Counted from the first letter of the stretch, positions 24,057 through 33,481 are shown. The stretch is 64,000 nucleotides of DNA from Gari tellinella (GCA_922989275.2 OV277858.1:9734001-9798000), one strand, 5' to 3'. Notes: generated from the letters alone by a model not told the origin. Program-made: numbers and translations.

Positions 24057-25744
24057 ATGTCCAGTCTAAGAGTAAATTTCGCGTCCGCGGAAGAAATAAT
24101 AAACTTCCCCGGCCTGTCGTCAAGGATCGTTACACAACTTTTGTCATTATTACGATCAGGACAAAATGTGCAGCGTTATGACGTTGGCGAACGACACCTT
24201 CTTCGACTTCATGATTCTGTGCTTGCCTTGCTGGATTTCAGTCCTAATCCAGATAGGAGGGTCACCATGCAACCCACACTTGAAACGAGTCTGGTTTACC
24301 CCACCCCTGCAGAAACCATTGAGGAAGGGTACATCCCATTACCCACACCCACAGTGCAGACTGAAATCCAAAGCTCCAATGAGGCTTTGGTCGAGCAGCA
24401 ACTGGAGGCAGCTTCCAGACTGCTAGCATCAGCAGAGATGCTGAGATCCCAGTCAGAGCTTGCCCGTGCGAATGTGCGGGTAAGCGACCCTCTGCCCAGG
24501 ACCAGGCCAGCGCGTGCAGACATGCATGCACGATCAGCACCGGTGCAACATGATTTGCACTACAAGCCAACACCGGTGATGCATGTTCAGCAGCAACGAC
24601 CGAGACGGCTACTTCCGACTCCTCCCGTGCCATTCACGGACCAGACTGTTGCATTTGCAGGGGGTTACGCACCCCTGGGATTGCATCAGGCTACCACGGC
24701 GTACCGGCAGGCTACAACGGCAAACCGGCAGGATACACCGGCGTATCATCAGGCTACAACGGCAAACCAAACAGGCTACCACGGCACACCAGCAGGCTAC
24801 ACCGGCATACCAGCAGCACATGGGACCCCAGTACGGTCAAAATGTACCGCTGGGAAATCCCATGGATGTCGACAGCCTGAGATCCAAACGAGCCCCTGCA
24901 CTAAAGGACATTCCCCGTTCCATGTCCTATGATGGCAACTCAAGCTGGCGTTCCTTCCACATGAAGTTAACGCAGTATGCGCAAGCTTACCAGTGGACCG
25001 AAGAAGACTGCAAAACCTGCTTGATTCATTGCTTGACAAGTAAAGCATTGCACACGTCTTTTGCAGACCAATCCAGGCCTCCCCTACAGACGGTTGTTGG
25101 CAAAATTAGACAGCAGATTTGGTGCAGAGCTGCAAGCGTCCGCTCAAGCCAAATTTAATATTGCCACGCAGAACAAAGGCGAGACGATTGAGGATTGGGC
25201 AGACCGGATCCAGGATCTTGCCACAGAAGCTTTCCGGACATTACCTGAAAGCTACTGCAACCGCCAAGCTATTGACCGCTTCTGTCAAGGCTTGACAGAC
25301 GTTGATGCCGGCCACAGTGTATTCATGCGCAATTTTGAATCCATCGATCTTGCCATGAATGAAATACGCCTGTATCAACATAGCAAAAAGATCATGGTTG
25401 GGAGTAGGTCAGATACCTACACTGCAACCAATTACGAGACAACGGCCCCGGATGTTTGTGCTGTCAAGGCAAGAGAAAACCCAGACCCGGCTATGTCGAA
25501 AGTTTCAAAAGAGATAGCCGATCTTAAAGAACAGCTCAAAAAGTTGTCTTTCAGACCCAGACGATCAGCGCCAGACCGTCCAGATAGACGAGAGTGCTAT
25601 GTGTGTGGCGATACCTCACACATTGCAATGACCTGTCCAAAGCGTCATGGCAATGCTTTAAACGCCCAAGGATCGAGCGAAGGGACCACAGCCCGATCCG
25701 AGAACAAGTCCCCGGTCCAGAACAGACAGCCAAGCAGGAAGTAA
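24057..25744 (+). pseudogene. gag: gag, broken by two frameshifts
   Basis: Gag would build the particle that packages the RNA. It starts at ATG 24057 and runs in three successive frames. The first segment (to about 24770) has an N-terminal region without a known fold and a QATTA/QQATPAY-type tandem repeat stretch. An extra base near 24769-24771, within those repeats, throws the frame. A second lesion lies about 25064-25090, inside the capsid-like region. The capsid-like part includes SYDGNSSWRSF and, after the break, LLAKLDSRFGAEL, typical of retrotransposon gag. A CCHC knuckle (CYVCGDTSHIAMTC, about 25594-25637) closes it. The final frame ends at 25742-25744, overlapping pol. As it stands it would not give a full Gag. 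Confidence 0.85.
25657..25712 (+). promoter_or_regulatory. Putative -1 ribosomal frameshift signal (TTTAAAC)
   Basis: T TTA AAC lies at 25657-25663 with TTA-AAC in the gag frame, exactly the phase for slipping -1 into pol. A 6-base spacer is followed by GGATCG (25670-25675), complementary to CGATCC (25694-25699). Loop bases GGGAC (25682-25686) can pair with GTCCC (25708-25712), giving an H-type pseudoknot. This is the textbook layout for Gag-Pol expression in retroviruses and coronaviruses. Frameshifting activity is inferred. Confidence 0.75.
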
Positions 25745-28700
25745 CTTGTACTTCCCCACCCACCAAAGGCACTCCACTACAGGAAAATCAGTCTGGGAAC
25801 CCAATAAATAGGGAACCTATGACTGTAGTCGTTAGGATGCTCAAGTCTACGGCGACACTAACTGTCCCGATCATAGTTAACGGTCTGACAGTTAAAGCCA
25901 TAGTTGATTCCGCGGCAGAAGTCACAATTATTTCTGACCGGATCTTTTCCAAACAGCATTCTGCGCCCTCTAAAGTGCATGATGTCAGATTTGACACAGC
26001 GGGTAGAGAACTGTCTATGAAGGGCTTCGTAGCAGATCCATTTCAACTCAAGATTGGTCCAATCTCACTTACTGAATCAATCTATGTAGCACCCATAGAG
26101 CAAGACATGCTCCTTGGCATGGACCTGTTGAGGAAAGGAAAAGCTGTCATCAACATTGGACAGAATAAGTTGGTTTTCAATGGACATTCTATTGAAGCCG
26201 ACTTTGGTCAATCTGATGGTCAACCAAAAGTCAGCAGAGTTTCGGTTAGCCGTCGTACAGTGATACCTCCTCATTCAGTCAAAAAAGTCAACTGTCTGAT
26301 GGATAAAGGTATGTCCGACTATGTCGTGGAACCAGACCCAAGGTCAAAAGTGTTTGGCCCACGAGTAGTTCACAGCGCAGACGAACGACCAGTGATGTGC
26401 GTCGTTAATACGTCTGACAGGTATCAACTTCTTAAAAAGGGCAAAGAAGTTGGTTACGCCTACCCTGTTTCCAGTTATATAGACACAACAGAGTCCGATG
26501 ACCCCCGTCTTACAGTCCAGGGTGTCACGAAGAACGAGTCCGAACCCAGTCCTGTCAAACTTATCCCTGAACATCTCAAGGATATGTTAGCAGATTCTTC
26601 GGAACATCTTTCCGCAGACCAAAAGAGCCAATTGACGAAACTCCTCGTTACATACCAGGATGTTTTCGCCACATCAGAGTTTGATCTGGGAACGTTTACC
26701 GGTGTCGAACACAGTATCGACACGGGTAACGCCAAGCCAGTAAAGCAACGCATGCGCCGTACACCTGCATGCTTTGCTGACGAAGAAGAAGCACACCTGC
26801 AAAAAATGATAAAATCAGGTGTTATCCAGGAATCTAATTCCGACTGGGCCTCTTCTCCGGTCCTTATACGCAAGCGTGATGGTAACATTCGCTGGTGCAT
26901 TGACTACCGCGGGCTTAACAATGCCACGGTAAAGGACGTCTATCCTTTGCCTTTGATCGACGATTGCCTTGACACAATTTCAGGCAACGTTTGGTTCTCC
27001 AAGCTCGATGCCAACTCAGCTTATTGGCAGGTGAACATCAAGCCGGAAGATAGGAAAAAGACTGCGTTCCACACAAAAAATGGCCTGTACGAGCATGTCA
27101 AGCTCGGTTTTGGCTTGTGTAACGCTCCAGCTACATTCGCCAGGGTCATGAATCTGATTCTGCGCGGTTTAAACTGGCAAACAGTTTTGGCATTTCTCGA
27201 CGACATACTCGTCCTTGGGAAAACCTTTGAAGATCACATGGTAAATCTTGAATCTGCACTAAAACGTTTTAGATTCTACGGCATGAAGCTTAAACCCAAG
27301 AAGTGCACGTTATTCCAAAAAGAAGTCGAATTTTTGGGACGTGTAGTCAACGGTCAAGATTTATCAATGTCCGAGTCCGACATCAGCACGGTAAGCAACT
27401 GGCCAGTGCCCACTTGCTCCAAAGATGTCGAGAAATTTATGGGATTAGTCAACTACCACAGAAATTTCATTCCACATTTCTCAACGGTAGCTGAGCCGCT
27501 GTACAAGGTTGTAGGTAAATACAACTACAAATGGACAGAAGAGCAGCAGGAAGCCTTTGACCAACTCAAAGGGCTTCTGACAAGACCACCAATCTTGGCG
27601 TTACCTCGGATGAACGGTGAGTTCATCCTGGATACCGATGCGTCCGATACAACAATTGGAGCGGTATTGTCGCAGGTGCAGGAAGGCCAAGAGCGTGTTC
27701 TGTGTTATGGTAGTTTCGCCATGACTCGAGAGCAGCGCCGTTATTGTACAACGCGTAAAGAGTTGTTAGCCGTTGTACGTTTTACTAGGCAGTATAGACA
27801 CTACCTACTTGGAAAACCATTTACGGTTCGAACCGACCACTCGAGCCTAACTTGGTTGCTCAACTTCAAGGAGCCACAGGGACAACTAGCTAGATGGATT
27901 GAAGAGCTGTCCCAATACAACATGGTATTGATACACCGTCCAGGCAAGAAGCACGGGAATGCTGATGCGGTTTCCCGTCTACCCCAACCTGACGATCACT
28001 GTAACGCTTACACCGCAGGCGTTGCATTAGAGGATTTACCATGTGGTGGATGCGATTATTGTAAGCGTGCTGATAAGAACTGGGGAGGTTTCATCAGAGA
28101 TGTTGATGAGGCAGTTCCGTTGACCATGGGGACGACCGTAATTGGTGGGGTAAAGGGCAAGAGTGCTCTTCACCTTCGTGGTGCGGAGGGAACAAGAGAC
28201 TCCAGTCACGTTTCAGGGCTACATAGTGAGAGTTCACAGAGTACGTCGAAACGGGGAAGATCAGACAACTTGCAGCAATCAAATTTAGAGCAACAAGTTA
28301 TTGTCGAAGGTGGCAAGCCGGCGAACGGTAAAGACAACAACTTGGACGAAGTAACTGTCCAAGCCATCCAGTGTTCCGAGCAGTCAGAAGATGATCCTGA
28401 GGTGTTTGTAGAAATAACTTCTACAGACAGTGAGCGTCAGGTGAAAGTGTATGGTGTCAACATGTCGTCAAGTACACAGAAGTGCTGGGGTTATGATCTA
28501 ACCGCAGTAAGAGGTGCCCAGGAGGAGGACAAAGACCTAGACATTATCCTCAAATGGATAACGGCGTCAGAGAGTCCAAGCGAAAGAGATTTGTTCTTGG
28601 CGAGTCCAGCGGCAAAGACGTATTGGCTGAATAAAGAACGTTTTCAGCTAATTGAAGACATCCTATATAGACGCAGGGATGTCAACGACGACCTTGACAT

Positions 28701-29846
28701 GGTTCTACCAGAGAAGCTCCGTCAGACAGCTTTAGAGATGAACCATGATCCGCCGTCAGCTGGTCATCAAGGGGTGACCAGAACGAAAGCTCGTCTTAAA
28801 GAGCAGTTTTACTGGTATAAGATGAGTGACGACATTGCAAACTATGTAGCGACGTGTGCAGTTTGCAATAAGAACAAGAAAGCCGACCGGTATGGGCATT
28901 CTCCCATGCAAGAATACCAGGCTGGCGCTCCAATGGAGCGCGTGCACATTGACTTCATGGGTCCTCTACCCAAAACTCCGAGAGGCCATGAACATGTTCT
29001 GATGATGGTGGACCAATTCACCAAATGGGTCGAATGCGTACCTCTGCCATCTCAGACAGCGGATGTCACAGCAAAAGCGGCTGTTGACAATTTCTTTTCC
29101 AGGTTTGGATGCCCTTTTGAAGTGTTTTCCGATCAAGGCCGTAATTTCGAGTCAAAACTCTTTGCGTCTTTATGCAAAGCGCTCGAAATTCACAAAGCAC
29201 GGACGACGCCATATAGACCGTCAGCCAATGGTAAGGTTGAGCGCTTCAACCGCACCCTCATGGATGCTGTCAGGTGCTATATCAAGGACTCACAAAATCA
29301 GTGGGACCTGCATCTGCCCCAGATAGCCGGAGCTCTTCGCAGTGCTGTAAACCGTAGTACCGGGTTTACTGCAAACAAGCTAATGTTGGGTAGGGAGGTT
29401 AATACACCTGCATACCTAATGTTCCCCCACAAGCCGGCGACTCCAGTCCCAGCAGATCAGTATGTGGCTACTCTCATGACAAATATCGGGGCAGCCCATG
29501 CTTTAGCCAGACGCAACCTGCAGTCATCCTTGAAAAGGATGAAAAAGAACTACGACATCAGGATCCTTAAGAGACCGTACAGAGAAGGCGATGTTGTATA
29601 CTTCTGGACACAGCAGTCCTTAAGGGCCAGTGCAAAAAGTTGAGTTCCCCATGGAAAGGTCCAGCAGTGATAACTAAACAGATCTCAGCATCACTGTTCC
29701 GGGTCCGACTACGAAAGTCCCTGTTCGTAGCTAACCACGACAGATTGAAGCCTTGTCGGGATAAAAAGTATCCCGCATGGATTCAGCAGCATTTGGCGAA
29801 CCCTGATCTCTCGGCAGACGATTTGGAAGACGACCCGTCAACCATG

Positions 29847-30005
29847 CATTGTTCCTGCCGACAACCTTGACAGGGACGCTTCATGATCCAGTGTGACTCA
29901 TGCGACATATGGTTTCATGGGTCATGCGTCAATGTGACTGCGTCCGACGCCCTCCAGATCAACAGGTTCATGTGCAATGACTGTGGTGGTGGAAAGACAG
30001 GGAAG
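29847..30005 (+). pseudogene. PHD finger at the integrase C-terminus (split by TGA)
   Basis: In the frame of the integrase tail, zinc ligands follow the Cys4-His-Cys3 pattern: CxC, x11, CxxC, x4, H, xxC, x15, CxxC. The segment RFMIQCDSCDIWFHGSCV has the Trp two residues before the His, as in readers of methylated H3K4. It closely resembles the PHD of KDM7/PHF8-family histone demethylases. An in-frame TGA (29868-29870) separates the first CxC from the rest. The location after integrase parallels chromodomain-bearing gypsy elements, suggesting a targeting module. Capture from a host gene is inference. Confidence 0.75.
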
Positions 30006-30036
30006 GGAAGTATACTTTTTAAACAGTAAGAGAACA

Positions 30037-30073
30037 CTAACTTAAAAGCATCTTATCTGTTTGTCTTTTTCAG
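30037..30073 (+). promoter_or_regulatory. Branch point and splice acceptor abutting the ORF3 ATG
   Basis: CTAAC at 30037-30041 (branch-point-like) lies 33 bases upstream of a pyrimidine-rich TTGTCTTTTTCAG whose AG is at 30072-30073. The next base is the A of the ORF3 ATG. Joined to the LTR donor at 23892/23893, this would remove gag and pol and place ORF3 directly behind the LTR leader, analogous to a spliced env mRNA. Confidence 0.7.
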
Positions 30074-32179
30074 ATGGCATCTAACCTGAGCGTAGAAGAG
30101 GTGGAGCGTGCTAGCAGGAATAAACAACTGCTAGCAGCGCGGGGCTTGGTCCAGGTCATAAAAGGCCTGGACCTACCGGAGGATGTCAAAGAGGGCCTTC
30201 TCCTGAAGCAAGTGAAGGTGGCGAAGAAGCAGAGGTCTACCACCTGGCTTAACACCGTGGCTACGGAGGCGCATGAGACCAGCTTCCGTAGTAAGGCTTG
30301 GGTGGAGTCTAACATTGCTAGACTCCGGGAGTCCGAAGTCCCACAGAAGAAGGAGAGGCCTGTTCAGACTCCAAAACCGGATCTGGACAGTGTGGCTGCG
30401 CACATGGCGCAGACAACCCTGTCTGATGACTCCTTAGACCCTGAGGAGGAAAAAGCGTTGCTGGAACCAGTCACAGCAGGGGGGTCGGAACAATCTCCTT
30501 CCCCCATGGTAGGCGTCGAGGAGAAACCTGTGGCCAAGCCGGAGCAAACACCTCCGGCTTCCACATCAACTGAAGCTGGTAGGAGTACTCCACCTCCTAC
30601 TAGAAAGCTGGACGAAGTCCCTCCACCTCGTAGGTCCCCTCGCAAACATGAGCGGTCTAAGAGGCTGGATGATGAAAAGCGCAAGGAGCACCAGAGACAT
30701 AGCTCTGGTGACCGACACAGACAGCGTCACAGGCATGAGAGGTCCAGCCATGAGCGCCGGCGTGATGAGAGTCGTCATAGCGACACTTACTCTCGCCGGG
30801 ATGACAGACGTCACGATCGACGCCCAGAGGCCGCACACAGGGTTGAAAATCGCAAGCGACTAGCCCCGTCGTGTGTGGATGTGACAGCACCGAAGAGGCG
30901 GAGGGAGGGCACCACTCAGAAAAAGAGTGGTGTTTGCTGCATCGGTGCGTGCAGGCAGCAACTGTCGAGGAGGCATGCCATGGACATACACGTCCCTGGT
31001 GTGTTCGACGAGAACCAGCTGTTGTCCGAGCAAGTGCGGACACACCAGACCACGGCGCTGAACCTCTGCGCTAAGTGGTTAAATCACTCAGCAGACCTTG
31101 AAGCTTTGGTCCGCTTGGTGAACCTGGCCGACGACATCCCCAGGGGTCAGAAACTCTCAACGAGACAGGAGCAGTGGGCTAATGCCCTATGCACAGACCT
31201 AGGACTGGAGCGCCCAGAACAATTCTGCCTGGCACCAGTCAACTCCCCGGCTTTGTTAGCCCATTGGATGGTCATGGTCGTGGTGTTGAGCCTACTAGGC
31301 AGCCGAAGAGTGGAGGACCTTAGGACCAACTTTCCTAGGGTTGAACGAGAATCGGTTCCAGAAGGATGGGATAGCCATTTTCATCTGGATCGACTAGCAG
31401 AGAGAATGGACGTTCCTAAACCGGTGGACGACGTCTCGGGCTTGGTGGAATCTGCTTCACCTTGCCAGGAGTACGAGGTGAAGATTGTGGGTGGCATCGC
31501 AGTATTTTGTGATGTCAGTACCTATCCTACACAGGAGATAGTGGCTTCACTAGAGAACCAGGGGGTGGGTACTGTAATTGGTATCCATCCAAAGTCAGCC
31601 AGCAGATTCACGGAGGAGGATTGGACACGGTTTCAGCAGGCCCTGTCCATTCCAGGAGTCAAGGGACTGGGAGAGGTCGGGATTGATCATACAACCCCTT
31701 CATCTACCTGGTTGATCCAGCACAAGGTGCTTGATAGGGCCCTTACATCCCTGCGCCCTGACCACGTGCTTGTGCTGCACAGCAGAGCTGCCCGGGATGA
31801 CCAAGACGATGAGATGGCCCAGCTCCTTTACCATCTCAAAGACGTGGTGCCAGTGAACCAAAAAATCCACGTTCACTGTTTCCGGGGAGGAAAAGATATG
31901 GTGGACCTTTGGACCCAAACCTTTCCAAATGTCCGCTTCGGGTACACACCACTGATAACGTATGCTTCGGAAGATAGCAAAGCTGCGTTAGCTCAGATGG
32001 AGGACCGTAGGATTCTACTGGAGACCGACGCTCCTTACTTTAAGCCAAAGGACTGTCGGTATAGCACACCAGGATTCTTGGGAGTTGCAGCCAATACTGT
32101 GGCTCGCATCAGACAACAGGATCCAGAGACCATCCTGCAGCTTGCCGCCACAAATGGCCGTGAGCTGTACGGCATGTAG
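30074..32179 (+). CDS. ORF3: basic/zinc-finger protein with TatD-family nuclease domain
   Basis: An intact 701-residue frame within the retrotransposon. Residues 1-100 are helical and charged. Residues 100-180 are acidic and Pro/Ser-rich. Residues 185-265 are extremely Arg/Ser/His/Asp-rich (RS-like) with nuclear-localisation-type clusters. CCxxxxC...HxxxxH at 288-306 may bind zinc. Residues 310-420 are helical. Residues 430-701 match TatD metal-dependent DNases: DSHFHL (H435, H437), GIHP (503-506), GEVGIDH (E534), LVLHSR (H569), HVHCFRGG (H599, H601), LLETDAPYF (D652) and terminal NGRELYG. Every expected ligand is present, so activity is plausible. TatD enzymes are 3'-5' exonucleases or AP endonucleases; the human relative TATDN2 acts on RNA-DNA hybrids. 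A role in processing the element's cDNA or hybrid intermediates is inference. The start is ATG 30074, directly at the acceptor. The stop is TAG 32177-32179. Confidence 0.9.
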   Translation: MASNLSVEEVERASRNKQLLAARGLVQVIKGLDLPEDVKEGLLLKQVKVAKKQRSTTWLNTVATEAHETSFRSKAWVESNIARLRESEVPQKKERPVQTPKPDLDSVAAHMAQTTLSDDSLDPEEEKALLEPVTAGGSEQSPSPMVGVEEKPVAKPEQTPPASTSTEAGRSTPPPTRKLDEVPPPRRSPRKHERSKRLDDEKRKEHQRHSSGDRHRQRHRHERSSHERRRDESRHSDTYSRRDDRRHDRRPEAAHRVENRKRLAPSCVDVTAPKRRREGTTQKKSGVCCIGACRQQLSRRHAMDIHVPGVFDENQLLSEQVRTHQTTALNLCAKWLNHSADLEALVRLVNLADDIPRGQKLSTRQEQWANALCTDLGLERPEQFCLAPVNSPALLAHWMVMVVVLSLLGSRRVEDLRTNFPRVERESVPEGWDSHFHLDRLAERMDVPKPVDDVSGLVESASPCQEYEVKIVGGIAVFCDVSTYPTQEIVASLENQGVGTVIGIHPKSASRFTEEDWTRFQQALSIPGVKGLGEVGIDHTTPSSTWLIQHKVLDRALTSLRPDHVLVLHSRAARDDQDDEMAQLLYHLKDVVPVNQKIHVHCFRGGKDMVDLWTQTFPNVRFGYTPLITYASEDSKAALAQMEDRRILLETDAPYFKPKDCRYSTPGFLGVAANTVARIRQQDPETILQLAATNGRELYGM

Positions 32180-32183
32180 CCTT

Positions 32184-32280
32184 CCTCCTTAAAAGGAGAA
32201 GGGGGAGGGGGAGAAGATAGCGCTACTTCCGGCGAAGAAAGGACCTAGGGCTCCTCCCTTTAAAAGAAAAGAGGGAGGAG
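32184..32280 (+). promoter_or_regulatory. Polypurine tract(s) and 3' hairpin
   Basis: The 3' LTR is preceded immediately by AAAAGAAAAGAGGGAGGAG (32262-32280), the plus-strand primer. CTCCTCCC at about 32251-32258 is the exact complement of GGGAGGAG at 32273-32280, so the tract sits in a potential stem-loop. A second long G/A tract lies at about 32193-32216, itself preceded by CTCCTT...AAGGAG. Confidence 0.75.
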
Positions 32281-32507
32281 TGTAGTGGCCGGCTCGGGTC
32301 GGTCCCGTGAATTAGTCATATCCGGTTAATCACGTGAGCCTCGTTCTGGGTTCCCGGCAGTAGAGCTAAGCGAGGCCTTGAGTAACGCAGTTCAACCTAT
32401 TGACAGAGAGAGACAAACTCGAAGATTAAAGCGTGTACATAGAGAATAACATCCCGAAGTATCTACAAGGGTAAGTACGCTACCTTCATTATACCCCAGA
32501 TACTTTA
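32281..32507 (+). repeat. 3' LTR
   Basis: The 227-bp partner of the 5' LTR, with two substitutions relative to it. It contains CACGTG (32331-32336) and ATTAAA (32425-32430), the latter a plausible polyadenylation signal for element transcripts. GTCC follows at 32508-32511. Confidence 0.95.
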
Positions 32508-32511
32508 GTCC

Positions 32512-32888
32512 GAACTCGTCAAAATTAATTCTCTATAAACCTTTTTTAACGAAACAATTCCAGTTCGTCAAAAAAGCGATATATAAATCAAGTATATATT
32601 TAAACCTTTTTGATGAAACAACAACCCCCTTTGTTCTATATCGCCCATTCTGGGGCCGTTGACCAATGTATTCTTGAACAACTAATCGCGAAAATACATT
32701 ACATTTGCGTTCAGCCTTTACTTCCCACCTTTTAACACTGTTGATATGTATCGCAGCCGTAACATCGCATGCATTTGCTCACAAACAATAGTTTGTTTTA
32801 ACAACATAAAATACTGTATTATTAAACAAAATACATTGAAAGAAAAATATTATCTTGCTAGAGCCCGTACAGGTCATTGTGATGAGTG
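32512..32888. other. No gene recognised
   Basis: AT-rich flank of the LTR insertion, without a supported feature. Confidence 0.4.
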
Positions 32889-32889
32889 C

Positions 32890-33481
32890 TGGTGATTTCG
32901 CCTAATGACCAACTCGCCTACCATTAGATAGATAGGTTGCAACCCGAATGGTGAATTAGCTTGAAATTGTATTTCGTGCCTTATATTGAAGGTAGATATG
33001 CCAATATAATAAAAATTATCTGTAATAAAATCAACTTGCCTTGTTTTTATCCAGATTTTCAACTAAATCGAAAGATCAGTGTAGCCCCTAACAGTGTATA
33101 TACGTTCCTGCCCCTAATCACTAATGTCACAATTTCATTCCGAATCATTTTAAAAAAGATTTGCACAAGGTGAATAACGATTTATGCCCACACCTCTTAC
33201 ATACACAATTTACTATTCCATGAAGTACTTTTTAATCATTAAATGCATTTGATGATCAGGGCCTATAAACCAACGAAAATTCGATCTAGCTCGCTTATGT
33301 ACGTTCCTGGTGAAAACAAGTTTAATATTGTTATTTCAGCTATACTTACCTTAATTACAATAGGTGCGAAATACAATCCCTAGGCAAATTGCTTTCTAGG
33401 CAAACTCACTATTCGGATTACTATAATCATTACATGTATATCTTATTGTAGGCGAGTTGGTCATTGGGCGAATTCACCATT
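32890..33481. mobile_element. ~590-bp inverted-repeat MITE
   Basis: The left terminus GGTGATTTCGCCTAATGACC plus AACTCGCCTAC is repeated in inverse at about 33449-33481 with few mismatches. The interior is AT-rich with no transposase. Open frames over both strands are non-specific. Confidence 0.6.

Larger units (their letters stand above)
25657..30029 (+). pseudogene. pol: pol polyprotein (PR-RT-RNaseH-IN-PHD), one frameshift and one stop
   Basis: The continuous frame 25594-29643 (1,349 codons; productive part begins at the slip site) carries the following. Protease: IVDSAAEVTII, active-site Asp at residue 105, with DSAA rather than DTGA. RT: LDANSAYW, FLDDI at 534-538. RNase H: TDAS, RKEL, TDHS, DAV, Asp 682, Glu 723, Asp 748, Asp 791. 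A Cys-rich linker, CGGCDYC at 817-823. Integrase: HHCC H1051, H1058, C1088, C1091; DDE D1120, D1180, E1216 with 35-residue spacing. A one-base loss near 29618-29619 shifts the frame just before the GPY/F-like WKGPAVI. That frame continues to a TGA at 29868-29870 inside a PHD finger, then on to TAA at 30027-30029. Enzymatic motifs are intact, but the integrase tail is disrupted. Confidence 0.92.
23703..32507 (+). mobile_element. Ty3/gypsy-type LTR retrotransposon with TatD-like ORF3
   Basis: A complete provirus-like insertion of 8,805 bp flanked by the 4-bp duplication GTCC (23699-23702 and 32508-32511). Order: 5' LTR, primer binding site, gag with CCHC knuckle, pol (protease, RT, RNase H, integrase, PHD finger), ORF3 with TatD nuclease, polypurine tract, 3' LTR. 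RT-RNaseH-integrase order places it in Ty3/gypsy (Metaviridae). The LTRs differ at 2 of 227 positions, so insertion is recent, yet gag and pol carry three frameshifts and one stop. ORF3 occupies the slot where some relatives carry env, but it has no signal peptide or fusion-protein features. It reproduces inside the cell through an RNA intermediate; the role of ORF3 is inference. Confidence 0.95.

Noticed and set aside
24262..24633. 123-codon minus-strand frame opposite gag
   Set aside because: It lies wholly within the gag region on the opposite strand, shows no domain, and is explained as the antisense shadow of a GC-richer coding region.
30074..32179. ORF3 as a retroviral envelope gene
   Set aside because: It sits in the env position and has a short hydrophobic stretch (HWMVMVVVLSLLG), but there is no signal peptide, no second membrane segment and no glycoprotein-like cysteine pattern, while nuclease motifs are clear.
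30074..32179. ORF3 as an unrelated host TATDN gene interrupted by retrotransposon insertions
   Set aside because: It is intronless, co-oriented, directly between pol and the polypurine tract, inside one pair of LTRs with matching target duplication, and has a splice acceptor fitted to the LTR donor.
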